DNA of 64,000 nucleotides from Piezodorus guildinii (Eukaryota > Arthropoda > Insecta > Hemiptera > Pentatomidae), in assembly GCA_023052935.1 (NCBI GenBank), contig CM041293.1, forward strand, positions 148,126,968 through 148,190,967, written 5' to 3'. Below, in pieces: positions 45,433 through 56,780 of this stretch (position 1 is the first letter of the stretch; the number at the start of each line of letters is the position of its first letter). The notes below the pieces were generated by a model that worked only from the letters and a program-made list of their open reading frames with translations, made no database searches and was not told where the DNA came from. Position numbers and translations under genes: made by a program.

Positions 45433-45799
45433 CAAATCATCACTAAATTCCACCTCTCAGAATGTTCTACAATTTTTTTGTGTACTAATAGTATAGACGT
45501 GAAAAAATATGAAATTTTACTGAGACATCAGCTCGTTTATTACTAATTGTAGTTAATTTATGTTGAAATCCTTTACACTATTATGTTCCAGGGTCAAAAG
45601 ATATACAACAGTTATATATTTAATAACTGTAAAACCGTTTCGGATTTAGCTATTTCTGGGATTGGTGTTATTTAACAGGATACCTTACATACTATGTTAT
45701 AAAACACCATAAATTCTCAAAATCAAATATAAAATTTGCATTTTTTTTTTTTAAATTACGTATTTAAAATTTTCATATTTATTCTTGAATAGCGGAAGT

Positions 45800-46030
45800 G
45801 AGATGGTCCACTGAATAGGGCATAAGATTAATAATATCTGGGGGTTGTTTTCGAACCCCGCTGAGCAAGGATAATTATTAATTCTGTTATTTTAGGGGCA
45901 TAGCGATGACAGTCATAATATTACAGCCAGTAATAAATCGGCCCCTAAAATTTTAATTTTATTTTTAATTTACGGATTTGAACCCGTGACCTTTGGAATA
46001 GGAGACTGTTATGCTAGCCACCTAGCTACC
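45800..46030. mobile_element. two tRNA-like SINE heads (family E)
   Basis: A plus-strand head spans about 45800-45885, with GGTTGTTTTCGAACCCCGC as B-box. A minus-strand head spans about 46030-45970, with GGTAGCTAGGTGGCTAGC and GGGTTCAAATCC as A- and B-box. They may be one rearranged SINE or two independent insertions. Confidence 0.5.
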
Positions 46031-46313
46031 AGTGATCCCTAACTAACTTTGTGTACTAACACTATGGTGAAATGGAAAAACTTAGTTTTCTAAACCTAAT
46101 TTTGAAATAGGTTGACATGGCTAGTTCTTTACATAACAGATTCCTGAAACCTATCCTCTCTGATCGGTACTCTCTGAATACCGTATTTATCATTTCATTC
46201 TGATCTTAGTGAAATTTTTGGAATAGGAGACTGTTATGCTAGCCACCAAGCTACCAGTGATCCCTAGCTAACTTCGTGTACTAACACTATGGTGAAATGG
46301 AAAAACTTAGTTT
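45992..46313 (+). repeat. 97-bp direct duplication, 225 bp apart
   Basis: 45992-46088 and 46217-46313 match almost base for base, from TTTGGAATAGGAGACTGTTA to GGAAAAACTTAGTTT. The repeat includes the minus-strand tRNA-like head. Confidence 0.8.
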
Positions 46314-46559
46314 CTTAGTTAAAAATATGTTTGAAGTAAGTGTGATGCTATTCCTAAATCAGCTTGTAAATTAAAGGAGGAGAGGAAACGTGGTAGGAAA
46401 ATGATTTAAATCCTTTCTTAATTGAGTAACTTTCATTTCGTTGAAAAATTAAGAAGTATTGTATTTGCAAAAGACTCAGTAATTGAAAGGGGTAATCACG
46501 ATTACTTAAGACGTAAGGATATTGTTATTGATATTCACGATTACTTTTCCTCTTCCAGT

Positions 46560-46612
46560 AATTGCGGGGAAAAACTAATATTTAACTGAAATATTAGTTT
46601 TTCCCCGCAATT
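46560..46612. repeat. perfect 24-bp inverted repeat with 5-nt loop
   Basis: Arms AATTGCGGGGAAAAACTAAT plus ATTT (46560-46583) and the exact complement (46589-46612) flank the loop AACTG. No gene context is seen. It could form a cruciform or an RNA hairpin on either strand. Confidence 0.85.
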
Positions 46613-46903
46613 TCAATAAATTTAAATACAGTCATTCTTAATTGAAATGTTTATCTGGATGTCACAGAAATAAAATAACAATTACAAATAATTGTAATTT
46701 TATTTCTGGAATTCACAAATTATCTAACAGATAAGTCAACCTAATTATAATAGAAACTATCTTTTTTTTAGAACCGCCGGAACCCATTATTGAGAATATA
46801 TTTCGTTAATTGAACGACCCTGCTTTGGGATACAGGAAAATCCAATGCTTGAAAATTATAACTACTTCCATCTTTTTTTCCCTCTATTATTTGTTGACTA
46901 GGG

Positions 46904-47055
46904 CCTGGTTGCACCACCAACATGTGTTAAAGTTAACTTTTTCTGTTAACTAATCCATGTTTAAACGTAATCATGATTAAAGTTTCAGTCTAGTTGCACC
47001 AAGAAATTTTTAATCCGAGTTAGTTAACATGGGTTACGTGGGACGTCATCTCATT
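46904..47055 (+). mobile_element. MITE-like fragment with GGCCTGGTTGCACCA end
   Basis: It starts GGGCCTGGTTGCACCACCAA and has a related AGTCTAGTTGCACCAAGAAA at about 46990. GGTTGCACCA-type termini are common in short non-autonomous DNA transposons of insects. No complete inverted pair or target duplication was seen. Confidence 0.4.
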
Positions 47056-47344
47056 CTTGACCCTCTAGACGGTTAGGTTATGTTGAAATGATATTTTTAC
47101 ACTGCCAAAGAATATATATATTAATATCCTTTAAGACAATTTAACGAAAACCCCCAATAACATAGTTATTTCTGAATTATTTTAACATAATATGTTGTCT
47201 ATAAAAGAAGCTGGGTTGTATTATGAAACCTTCCAACCCTGGTAGCTAACTACAAAAGGTAAATACTCTCCTTAAACACTTCGGCAAATTACCTAGGGAA
47301 AATAATTACAGCTTTTGCGTATACCTGTGTATTTTTAGTGTTGG

Positions 47345-50050
47345 CGTAGGAAAGTGGCGACCCCATCGCCCGGTCATTGTACCGCAGTCAGCCACTGGTC
47401 CTCCAGGTTGGGGGAACAGTACACTGACACTCAAACATATAAACTAAATCCGGCACTCTACACACAAGGTCGCATACAGTATACAACCTAGGGCCACCTT
47501 CCCTAGATGTAGGTCTGCATGCATTGAGATGGCAGCCCCGTCAGCAGACTAGGGTACGGAGAGAGGGTTGATAGCCCCACTACCTGAAATAGCAATTATC
47601 GTGAACCTACACCAGCCTCGGATCTGATCAGTCTTAAAGATAAACGACCCGGCACCCCTCATAGGATTTTCAACTTTGGATACAGGAATGCATTGTCTCT
47701 ATATAGACCCGGAGCATTAAAGTTGCTACTAGAACAACTTGACAGGATAAGATTGACATAAGCGCTGTCCAGGAGATCAGATGGACTGGTCAAGGAATTC
47801 TTGAAAAAATGCACCACTCCGTCTACTACAGCTGTCATGAGAGTCGCCATGAATTCAGCACAGGATTTGTTGTGAGGGGAATGTATAGGCAGATGATAAT
47901 TGGATTTAAACCAGTGAGTCCACGAATTTGTCTCATAAGAATAACTACAGTTTGTTAAGTGTACATGCCCCTACAGAGGTGTCAAATGAAGAAGAAAAGG
48001 ATACTTTCTATGAACTTTTGGAAAGGACTCTGGACGCCTGCTCTAGGTATGACATAAAAGTAATCGCTGGAGATTTCAATGCAAAGTTGGGAAAAGAAGC
48101 AATGTACCAGCGAATCATAGGAAAACACAGCCTTCATGACACAACCAACGACAATGGACAAAGGCTCATTAACTTCGCTGAATCCAGGAATCTCGTGGTA
48201 GGAAATACACTGTATCCGCACAAGAATATACACAAGGGCACATGGCCGTCACCGGACCGGTCAGTTGTCAATCAGATCGATCATATTTTGATAGGTAGAC
48301 GCCATAGAAGCAATCTAAGAAATGTTAGAACATTCAGAGGAGCAAATGTCGATTCGGACCACTACTTGAGCATAGCACATGTGACGGCGAAGATCTGCTC
48401 AGTGAGGAAATTAAAAGCTGCCGAGAAGCCCCGACGTTTTAATCTAAAAAAAACTGAAAGACCCGCAAATCCAGCATAAATACACTAAAGAACTTGACAT
48501 TAAAGTGCGCCAGAGAAGCAGCGATGCTGAGCTGGACATTGAAAAGTTCTGGTCGCACTGTTACGGAGCGATAATGGAAACAGCTGATGAAGTACTAGGG
48601 CCATATGAGAAGAAACCAAGGTCACCCTGGTTCGATGAAGGATGCAGTATAGCCACGAATCGGAAAAACAGTGCGTACCAAAGAATGATTAGGGCAACCA
48701 CAAGGAGATCTGTTGATGAATATCGACAGAGAAGAAAAGAAGAGAAGCATTTACACCGGAAGAAGAAACGACAAAAAAGAGAGCGAGGAACTGAAAACAA
48801 TTGAAATGCTCCACTGCAGCAAAGAAAGTAGGGATTTCTTCAGATTGGTCAATAAGGGAAGAAAGCAATACCTTAGTAAAGTGATGTCTTGTAAGGATAA
48901 ACATGGAAACTTGTAGACCAACAAGTCTGAAGTTCTTGACGAATGGAGGGATTATTTCAATGACCTTCTCAATCCAAGAGAAGGAGACTCTCATAATGAA
49001 CTAGATAATCAAGAGGCAGAAGAAATCAACATAATACAAGTGGGAGAACAAGAGATAGATATTGAACCTCCTGATGAAGAAGAGGTTATCAGCAAACTGA
49101 AAAATAACAAAACCCCTGGCATTGACGCACTCTCTGCTGAACTCTTGAAATACGGTGGAAATGAGCTCAACAAAGCATTACAAGATCTTCTCCTTGTGAT
49201 ATGGACAGATGAGGTGATGCCCTCCGATTGGAACTGATCAGTTATCTGCCCTATACATAAAAAGGGTGACAGGTTACTTTGCAGCAATTATCGAGGCATC
49301 TCACTACTATCCTGCGCCTATAAAATACTATCTAATATTCTTTTTAGACGTTTCTTACCATTTGCTGAGCGTGAACTCGGTCCCTACCAGAATGGATTCA
49401 GGAAAGGAAGATCCACCTCAGACCAGATGTTCTGTGTGCGAACAATTCTTGAAAGAGGCATGAGTACAAAACCAAAACTCACCATCTTTTCATAGATTTC
49501 AAAGCAGCGTATGACACATAATACGAGAAGAGCTGTAGATTGCCCTCAGAGAATTTAATATACCTGAGAAACTTATACGCTTGATAAAGCTTACCATGAA
49601 GAGGTGAGATGTATGGTAAGAGTAAATGGTGACAGGTCCAAGAATTTCGTGCAGATAAAGACCGACAAGGATGCACTAGACTGTTTGCTGTTAATCTAGC
49701 ACTGAGAAGCCGTAAGAGATGCTGGTTTGCGCGAAAGAGAAGGAATATATTTACCAGACTTGTCCAGCTGTTCGCTTAGGCAACGACATAGACATTGTGG
49801 ACGCTCTCTACAGTCGTAACTGATGCCTTTCTGGCTCTGATGGGTCCTGCAGCAGACTTGGACTGAACGTTAATGAGTCCAAAACAAAATATATGGTAGT
49901 AGAAGAAAACCCAATGCTAGGCGAGACAGTCACTATCGGGGTTAATAAGTTCGAGAAGGTCTCAGAGTTCACATACCTGGGATCAGTGGTCACCCAAGAT
50001 AATAACTCCGATATTGATATAAGAAGAAGAATAACTGCAGCTAACAAATG
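47345..50050 (+). pseudogene. RTE-clade LINE with endonuclease and reverse transcriptase relics
   Basis: The endonuclease begins near 47660 in shifted frames, then 47928-48479 reads HAPTEVSNEEEKDTFYELLE, AGDFNAKLGKEAM and IDHILIGRRHRSN, the apurinic-type endonuclease of RTE/CFDP2-like proteins. A linker follows (48505-48804), then the reverse transcriptase: EEEVISKLKNNKTPGIDAL, NYRGISLLSCAYKILS and GFRKGRSTSDQ. The catalytic YADD is decayed to a LGND-like form near 49780, and EFTYLGSVVTQDNNS marks the C-terminal part. At least five frameshifts or stops make it inactive. The 3' end is cut off near 50050. Confidence 0.85.
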
Positions 50051-50288
50051 ATAAGAAAATTAATTTTCTTCAACGATGGTTGGTAAAAGCTTTTATGCTA
50101 ATTTTTACCGTCGTATCCCTGTTTCCACCTCGGATTGGATTGTCTCTTATTCTTCTCGTAATTCTCTGGACGAATAGGCGCAGATCTCCATGTTTTAGAA
50201 ATCATATTCATTAAATCCACGTTCCCCATGGAATGTGCAGTTGTATAATATCCTCCATCGCTCAGTACATTCAGTAGTATTGTATAGC

Positions 50289-50446
50289 ATTTCCAAGTCA
50301 ATTGTAACCTTTTCCAAGTCAAATGTAACCCTTTCCATTTCAAATGTCACCTTTTCCAAGTCAAATGTAACCATTTCCATTTCAAATGTCACCTTTTCCA
50401 TTTCAAATGTTACCTTTTCCAAGTCAAATGTCACCTTTTTCTTCAC
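50289..50446 (+). repeat. 21-bp tandem array, left arm
   Basis: About 7.5 units of TTTTCCAAGTCAAATGTAAC type alternate with a TTTCCATTTCAAATGTCACC variant. Because 21 is a multiple of three, both strands stay open and produce spurious frames. The inverted counterpart is 53457-53650. Confidence 0.85.
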
Positions 50447-50689
50447 TTCTAGCCTTAAATATTCCGTTTTATTTATTTATTTATTGAAAAATAATTAGTT
50501 TAATTAAAATTATGACTTTTTTAATAATTTTGGCATATCATATCACTGTTTTTTTGTTGCTTTTTTAGATATTAGATATCAAGTTCTGTTTTTTACGAAC
50601 TAATATTTTTAAAATATTTAGTTTTAAAATAGTTGTTGATTTTGAATTATTAGAGGGGAGGGATGGTTTTTGGGAATAATTAATGTGTT

Positions 50690-52000
50690 TTCGGGTATTA
50701 TAATTACGTTTTTCGAGATGTCTTTTTTATCGCTCGCGTGCATATTAACCTCCGAGAGAAGAAGCAGGAGCTGAAGGGATTGTCATCGAGGAGAGACCAG
50801 ATAAAAAAGCTGGGAAGAGAAGAAAAACAGAAACTCAAGATTACTACTGGTAGCATCTCATTCATGGCTACCGACGCCCGTATTGCCATATGGCAAGGCA
50901 GGAAGACCTAAATAAATAAATAAAACTCGCATTTACTTTTAATGTTTTTTATTGATAAGGGATTAATTAATGTGTTTTCGGGTATTATAATTACGTTTTT
51001 CGAGCTGTATTTTTTATTGCTCATCGGTATTTCAACTCGCATTTACTTTTTATGTTTTTTATTGATATAGGGATGAATTATCATGCATTCGGGTGGTTAA
51101 GATTACGTTTTTTGAGCTCTTCCTTATATCGCTTTAAGTATTTCAACTTGCATTTACTGTTAATGTTTTTTATTGATATATAGGTTATTAATTGTCTTTG
51201 CGGGTCTTGTAATTACGTTTTTCAAGCTTTAGTTTTTATCGCTCATGCGTATTTCAACTCGCATTTACTTTTAATGTTTTTTATTGATATAGGGATTAAT
51301 TGATGTGCTTTCGGGTGGTTATGATTACGTTTTTTGAGCTCTATCTTTTATAGCTCATGCGTGTTTCAACTTACATTTACTGTTAATGTTTTTTATTGAT
51401 ATAGTGATTAATTATTGTGCATTCGGTTGGTTATGATTAAGTTTTTTGAGCTCTATCTTTTATCGCTCTTGGATATTTCAACTCGCATTTACTGTTAACG
51501 TATTTTATTGATATAGGGATTAATTAATGTGCTTTCGGGTGGTTATGATTACGTTTTTCGAGCTTTATTTTTTATGTCTCATGCGTATTTCAACTCGCAG
51601 TTACTTTAATGTTTTTTATTGATATAGGGATGAATTATTGTGCATTCTAGTGGTTATGATTAAGTTTTTTGAGCTCTATCTTTTATCGCTTTAAGTATTT
51701 CAACTTGCATTTACTGTTAATGTTTTTTATTGATATGGGCATTAATTGTTGTGCTTTCGGGTGGTTATGATTACGTTTTTCGAGCTTTATTTTTTATGTC
51801 TCATGCGTATTTTAACTCGCATTTACTTTTAATGTTTTTTATTGATATATAGGTTATTAATTGTCTTTGCGGGTCTTGTAATTACGTTTTTTGAGCTGTA
51901 TTTATTGTCGCTTGTTCGCATTTCAACTTGCATTTACTTCTAATCTTTTTATTGTTATAGGTATCTATACTTTGTGTTTTTGGGTGGTTATGAAAAAACT
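50690..52000 (+). repeat. 112-bp tandem array, left arm of the foldback
   Basis: Eleven units are marked by ATTACGTTTTTCGAGCT-type phrases at 50704, 50990, 51101, 51211, 51324, 51437, 51549, 51659, 51770, 51882 and about 51990. The spacing is 110-113 bp except for the first gap, which holds an insertion. Confidence 0.85.
50745..50935 (+). mobile_element. insertion inside the first 112-bp unit
   Basis: About 190 bp unrelated to the array interrupt the unit between ATATTAAC and AACTCGC. It has an open frame ending ITTGSISFMATDARIAIWQG, then a short basic end and a stop. It finishes in an (AAAT)n tail, as expected for the 3' end of a retroelement. The family was not recognised. Confidence 0.5.
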
Positions 52001-52689
52001 TTTTTTGGACTGCTTATTCTATAGCGCGCGCGCCTTTAAACTTAGTGCTAATATCATTTTATATTTTTATAGAGTGGTCTTTCTTTGTTTATGTTTAGGG
52101 GATTCTGATTACGTGTTTTGAATATTATTCTTTTATGCGCTTGGGAATTTCTACATACCGTAGATATTATGTTATAATTTGAAGTAAAAATTATTTGTTG
52201 TGTATTTGCTCGTTTTGATTCCATTTTTTTACTGGATGTTACATCGCAATTGCGCATTGTTCTAGATCACTTTTTATTTAAGTTAAAATGTGCACTAGCT
52301 ATAAAAAAATGTCATAAACTCAATTAGTATTCCCCGAAACACTACAAACGATCCATCTATCAAATATTTATGAAATAAAAACAGTAACTTAAAATGAGTA
52401 AAAGCGATAACAAATAAGGTTCAAATAATGTTATAAGAACACCCGAAAATAGAATAAACGATTCCTCAATTAAATTATCAAATAATTGTAAGAACAAGTG
52501 AGGAAGTGAGTCCATTATAAAATATTTAGTTGAAAAAACTTACTCAGGATGCTAAAAAAGGAACTATAACTGATCCTTTTATAAAAAAATAATAATAACA
52601 ATTTTTAATAAAAATAAATAAATAAAAAAACTAAATAATGTATATTCCAGCAACGTTATAATGAGAACTAAAAACAAAAAAATCAATCC

Positions 52690-53400
52690 CAATATCAATC
52701 AAAAACTTAATCATGACACCCGAAAACACAATAATTAATCCCTATATCAATAAAAAAAATAAAAAGTAAATACGAGTTGAAATATCCATGAGCGATAAAA
52801 AATACAGCTCGAAAAACGTAATCATAACCACCCGAAAGCACATTAATTAATCCCTATTCAATAAAAAACATTAAAAGTAAATGCGAGTTAATATGCACGC
52901 GAGCGATAAAAAAGACATATCGAAAAACGTAATCATAACCACCCGAAAGCACATTAGTAATTTCCTATATCAATAAAAAACATAAAAAGTAAATGCGAGT
53001 TGAAATACCCATGAGCGATAAAAAATACAGTTCGAAAAACGTAATAATAAACACCCGAAAGCACAACAATTAATGCCCATATCAATAAAAAACATTAACA
53101 GTAAATGCAAGTTGAAATACTTAAAGCGATAAAAGATAGAGCTCAAAAAACGTAATCATAACCACCCGAATGCATGATAATTCATCCCTATATCAATAAA
53201 AAACATAAAAAGTAAATGCGATTGGAAATACCCATGAGCGATAAAAAATACAGCTCGAAAAACGTAATTATAATACCCGAAAACACATTAATTAATCCCT
53301 ATATCAATAAAAAACATTAAAAGTAAATGCGAGTTAATATGCACGCGAGCGATAAAAAAGACATCTCGAAAAACGTAATTAATATTTTATATTAAACTAA
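52690..53400 (-). repeat. 112-bp tandem array, right arm of the foldback
   Basis: It is the reverse complement of the left array, with AAAAACGTAAT marks at 52814, 52927, 53034, 53147, 53263 and 53370. The outermost unit matches the outermost left unit best (GACATCTCGAAAAACG versus its complement at 50704), so the arms are symmetric from the outside inward. Confidence 0.85.
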
Positions 53401-53456
53401 TTATTTTTCAAATAAATAAATAAATAAAACGGAATATTTAAGGATAGAAGTGAAGA

Positions 53457-53650
53457 AAAAGGTGACATTTTGATTGGAAAAGGTAACATTTGAAATGGAA
53501 AAAGGTGACATTTGAAAATGGAAAATGGTTACATTTGACTTGGAAAAGGTGATACTTGAAATGGAAAGGGTTACATTTGACTTGGAAAAGGTTATATTTG
53601 ACTTGGAAAAAGTTTACATTTGACTTGGAAAAGGTTACAATTGACTTGGA
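53457..53650 (-). repeat. 21-bp tandem array, right arm
   Basis: It is the reverse complement of 50289-50446, with about nine units of the GGTTACATTTGACTTGGAAA type. Confidence 0.85.
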
Positions 53651-53959
53651 AATGCTATATAATTTGTAAATGTTTTGTAAGGCTCGCCAGCATCTATTCA
53701 AAAGTTATGCAATATTAAACTTAACCTAACCAGGTTCACGACTGTATAAGTATCAGATCCCAAACTTGAGGCCAGCCAAGTGCCTAATAGGGCTTATCTG
53801 CACATGCGAATCGTGGCATTAACATTCTCTGAGGGAAAACATAACTTAAATAAAATTAATATTGCCCGTTGTTACGGCCAGAAAAGTTATTATTTGACAT
53901 TTTTTTCTAACCGATACAAATCACGGAAGCGTTTAATATAACAACCATCTAAGCTCAAA

Positions 53960-54180
53960 GCCTCGGTTTCAAACCCGGCAGATGGATCTAGGATGTTTTA
54001 AAGGGAGTAAAAATCCTTGGAGAGGGAACGTAAAATGGTGGCTCCGAGCCTTTGCGATGTCAGGCACTCGTTAAAGATCCATATTCTAATTAAACCTGGA
54101 CAGGCAAAATTTTGGATTCAACTATAGCACCTTCCGATAAGCCACAGTAGCATAACAGGGACGTCAAATGAATAAACTAA
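53960..54180 (+). mobile_element. SINE-A, copy 6, with tRNA-like head
   Basis: The head shows a clear B-box, GGTTTCAAACCCGGC. The body follows the family (GATGTCAGGCACTCGTTAAA, AACCTGGACAGGCAAAATTT) and ends GACGTCAAATGAATAAAC. This copy and copy 1 identify the family as tRNA-derived. Confidence 0.75.
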
Positions 54181-55447
54181 CAAACCTCGGATAATAATTA
54201 TAATATGAAAATATTTGTACATCTGTTTAATATTCCCATGGCTGGTATATTAAATTTTCTAAGACATGATTACAAAAACATTACATTACACAAGAAACCA
54301 AACATAAAAACACAATACACATGTAAGTCTAATTTTTATAATTATTTTTTGTTTGTAACTAATCACTAAGCATAATTATTCTCATAAGATCATTAAAAAA
54401 ATTGGAAGTAACTTAAGAAATACAAATTTTAAAGGAAGATGTTTAAATAAATCAAAAAGTAATTTATACTTATTGTTTACAACCATAAAAAAAATGTTTT
54501 TTTAATTTTAAGTGCGTGACTAGAATCTAAGAATAAAGTTTTTGAATATTATGCTCTCAAAATTAAAATATCACGTAACTACACTTATGCTCATCCCCGC
54601 CATTAATAGTGAGACACAGACTTTAACGATAAAGCTATCATTTTAGTTAGAGATAGTTTAAGAATTGATTTAGAGTGTGATTTAACAATAAGATATAATT
54701 GAATAATAGTAAGGATTAGTGAAAGTATAAATTAGTTAAAGTTATAAGTTATAAGCACACGGCTGTCAACATCGCAGTTATTGATAACCTAGGCAGAGTC
54801 GTGAATGTTTACAGGGGAAGGTTAGCAATAAAAATAATAATTAGCAAAAGGTTTATTTTGTTATTTTATTGTAAATATACTATATGTCTGATTGCTTAGC
54901 ATTTATAAGCATTAACTACTCAACGTTCAATGGAGGATTTATTGTTATCTATTCAAACACGTTTACATGGGCACTTCTTGATTTGGCATCGCTTTCACGC
55001 TGAATAGGAATCATTTCGAGGGTCGTTTAGGTCTTGGACTTAATAAGCGTATAGAATTCCAACTATCTTCTACAGTTATAATAAAACTTTAATAAAAAAA
55101 AACAACAAAAAAAACTAGATAACCTTACAGTAAAATCTATCTGAGCTTTGCCTATAATCTGAGTTTAAAATAATCTCGAAAAATGATCTGATTCAACTGC
55201 CGATGGAAGATGAAAAATATTAGAATCCTTTTTATATCCTCGATATTCTGACGTCAATTATAATTATTTGCACTTATTACACTTTAATCATCCAAGAATA
55301 CATAATAAATGAAGGTTACGTATCAGAAAAGGTTACCCAATCTAATCTAACCAAGGTCAATGAATTTCAAACCATCTAGACTAGTCGGTACCAGCCATGT
55401 GGTTTTTGTTGTCAATACACCTTTGCTCCATGGATTACTAATGATAT
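54181..55447. other. intergenic stretch without recognised features
   Basis: No exon, RNA gene or known repeat was seen between SINE-A copy 6 and M1 copy 6. Confidence 0.4.
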
Positions 55448-56040
55448 TACTTTATAAAATAGGAGAAAGTATTTCGATCGTGAAAATTCTCGAATTCCAG
55501 TTATCAAAGGAAATACAGGTTTTAAGGTCCCCTGAGTCGAAATGGCCACGTCTCGCAAAAAGGTCTGTGTGTCTGTGTGCCCCCTCACAAAAACGAAAAG
55601 AATTAAGGTTGATTTTGGGCTGAATAATTCTTCCATTAATACTCATTCTTTTATTTCATGACGTTTCGGGATATTCTCCCATCTTCAGAAGTCTCGTTAT
55701 ATATTCATAATCCCAACATTTTCACTAATCACACATTGAGCCAGGTAAAAAAGTAAAACGAAGTCAATATCTAAATACATCAGATCTGAGCAAGAGTATT
55801 GCTCAGATCTTTGTCCTCAACTCAATTCAGCCCAAAATCAACCTTAATAATTAAATGAGCTCTTCCTTGTTTAGAATATATTGATAAAACGAAAATAAGT
55901 ACGAAACTGAAATTTTATATTTAATACAACTATAATCCCGAGATATAACAGCAAACTTTTCTTCAAAATCGGCGAACCAGAAGGGTCACTTTCTATCGTG
56001 CATTTTGCACCTTTTTATGATTTTAATAAATCTTTCTTTC
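55448..56040 (-). mobile_element. repeat M1, copy 6 (partial), split by a foldback insertion
   Basis: The M1 3' portion on the minus strand is recognisable from GTGCAAAATGCACGATAGAA and GACGTGGCCATTTCGACTCA. It is interrupted at 55600-55885 by foldback insertion 2. The joined flanks restore the M1 order. Confidence 0.75.
55600..55885. mobile_element. foldback insertion 2 (Penelope-like?), 10-bp target duplication
   Basis: AAAACGAAAA occurs at 55590-55599 and 55886-55895, and the flanks are contiguous in M1. The arms AATTAAGGTTGATTTTGGGC (55601) and its complement near 55835-55855 enclose the insert. A 33-bp extension lies on the right side only. The minus strand at 55688-55663 reads CTGAAGATGGGA, a loop, then TCCCGAAAC, a one-base variant of the hammerhead core seen in insertion 1. 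Confidence 0.6.
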
Positions 56041-56462
56041 TTTTACTCGATTTGCTCATCCGAACAATATACTCTATCAGATCCTAGTCAGTAAAGATTT
56101 TTAAAATAACACGTGAATGGTATTTTGGATCAATGGTGAGATAATGATTTAAAATAGTCGAATGAAGGAAAAAAATGCTTGGACTACGCAGATTTCAAAA
56201 GTTTCAACTTGGTCATTTAGTTGAAGATTAGCCTAATTAAGACGTAGATAAGATGCTGATAACATGAAGTAACAAAATAAATGACGCCTGGTGGTTTCAT
56301 CAGCGGCCTAACTAAGAATAGATGAAATAGCCATCTTCGTTTTTCTTACTGTTCTTACTAACTCAACAGAACAGTTCTGAAAAATAATTTTAATTCGTTT
56401 GGAAGATAATTTTCATAATATTTTATTTTTATGGCCATTCTCCAGGATATAGTTTTCTGGTT

Positions 56463-56540
56463 TGTTTATCCATTTAACGCCACTTGATACTACTGTAGCA
56501 AAGTGGACGATGCTACAGCGGGACTCCTAAAATTTAACTA
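56463..56540 (-). mobile_element. SINE-A, copy 7 (tail fragment)
   Basis: On the minus strand it reads from AAATTTTAGGAGTCCCGCTG through TAGCATCGTCCAC to AGTGGCGTTAAATGG, i.e. the last 80 bp of the family. Confidence 0.65.
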
Positions 56541-56780
56541 GTTTTCTAAATTTCGCCCCTTACAGAACATGTATCTTATTCTTTCGCATCTTTTGTAATA
56601 GCAGGCATTGCTTTATCTGAACTTTTGCCTCAGATAGAGGAGTTAGAGATTATTGGAGAGGAAACATAACATCAAATAAAAATAATTGCAGAAATATAAA
56701 TGGTTGACAAGTATGTAAATTTTTCTTTTCTTTTTTAATTTTTTTTTTGTTTTTTTTTTTGGAATTTTTTCTTAATATAA

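Larger units (their letters stand above)
50283..53659. mobile_element. foldback element, 3.38 kb, with tandem-repeat arms
   Basis: The two ends are inverted copies: TATAGCATTTCCAAGTCAAT at 50283 and its complement ending at 53659. Each arm has an outer array of 21-bp units, then an AT-rich (ATTT)n spacer, then an inner array of about 112-bp units, 11 on the left and 6-7 on the right. A central 0.7-kb spacer (about 52000-52690) has no recognisable gene. This matches Foldback-type transposons, which have long internally repetitive inverted ends and usually no transposase. No target duplication could be fixed. Confidence 0.75.

Noticed and set aside
48561..49287. Minus-strand frames over the RTE element
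   Set aside because: They are antisense shadows of the LINE coding sequence on the plus strand.
50195..50498. Overlapping frames with VTFEMEK-type heptads on both strands
   Set aside because: They follow from the 21-bp tandem repeat, whose length is a multiple of three. There is no start context or homology.
50690..53400. Possible CRISPR-like array
   Set aside because: The units are 112 bp, contiguous and without unique spacers, in mirror-image arms in a eukaryotic genome. This is a foldback transposon.
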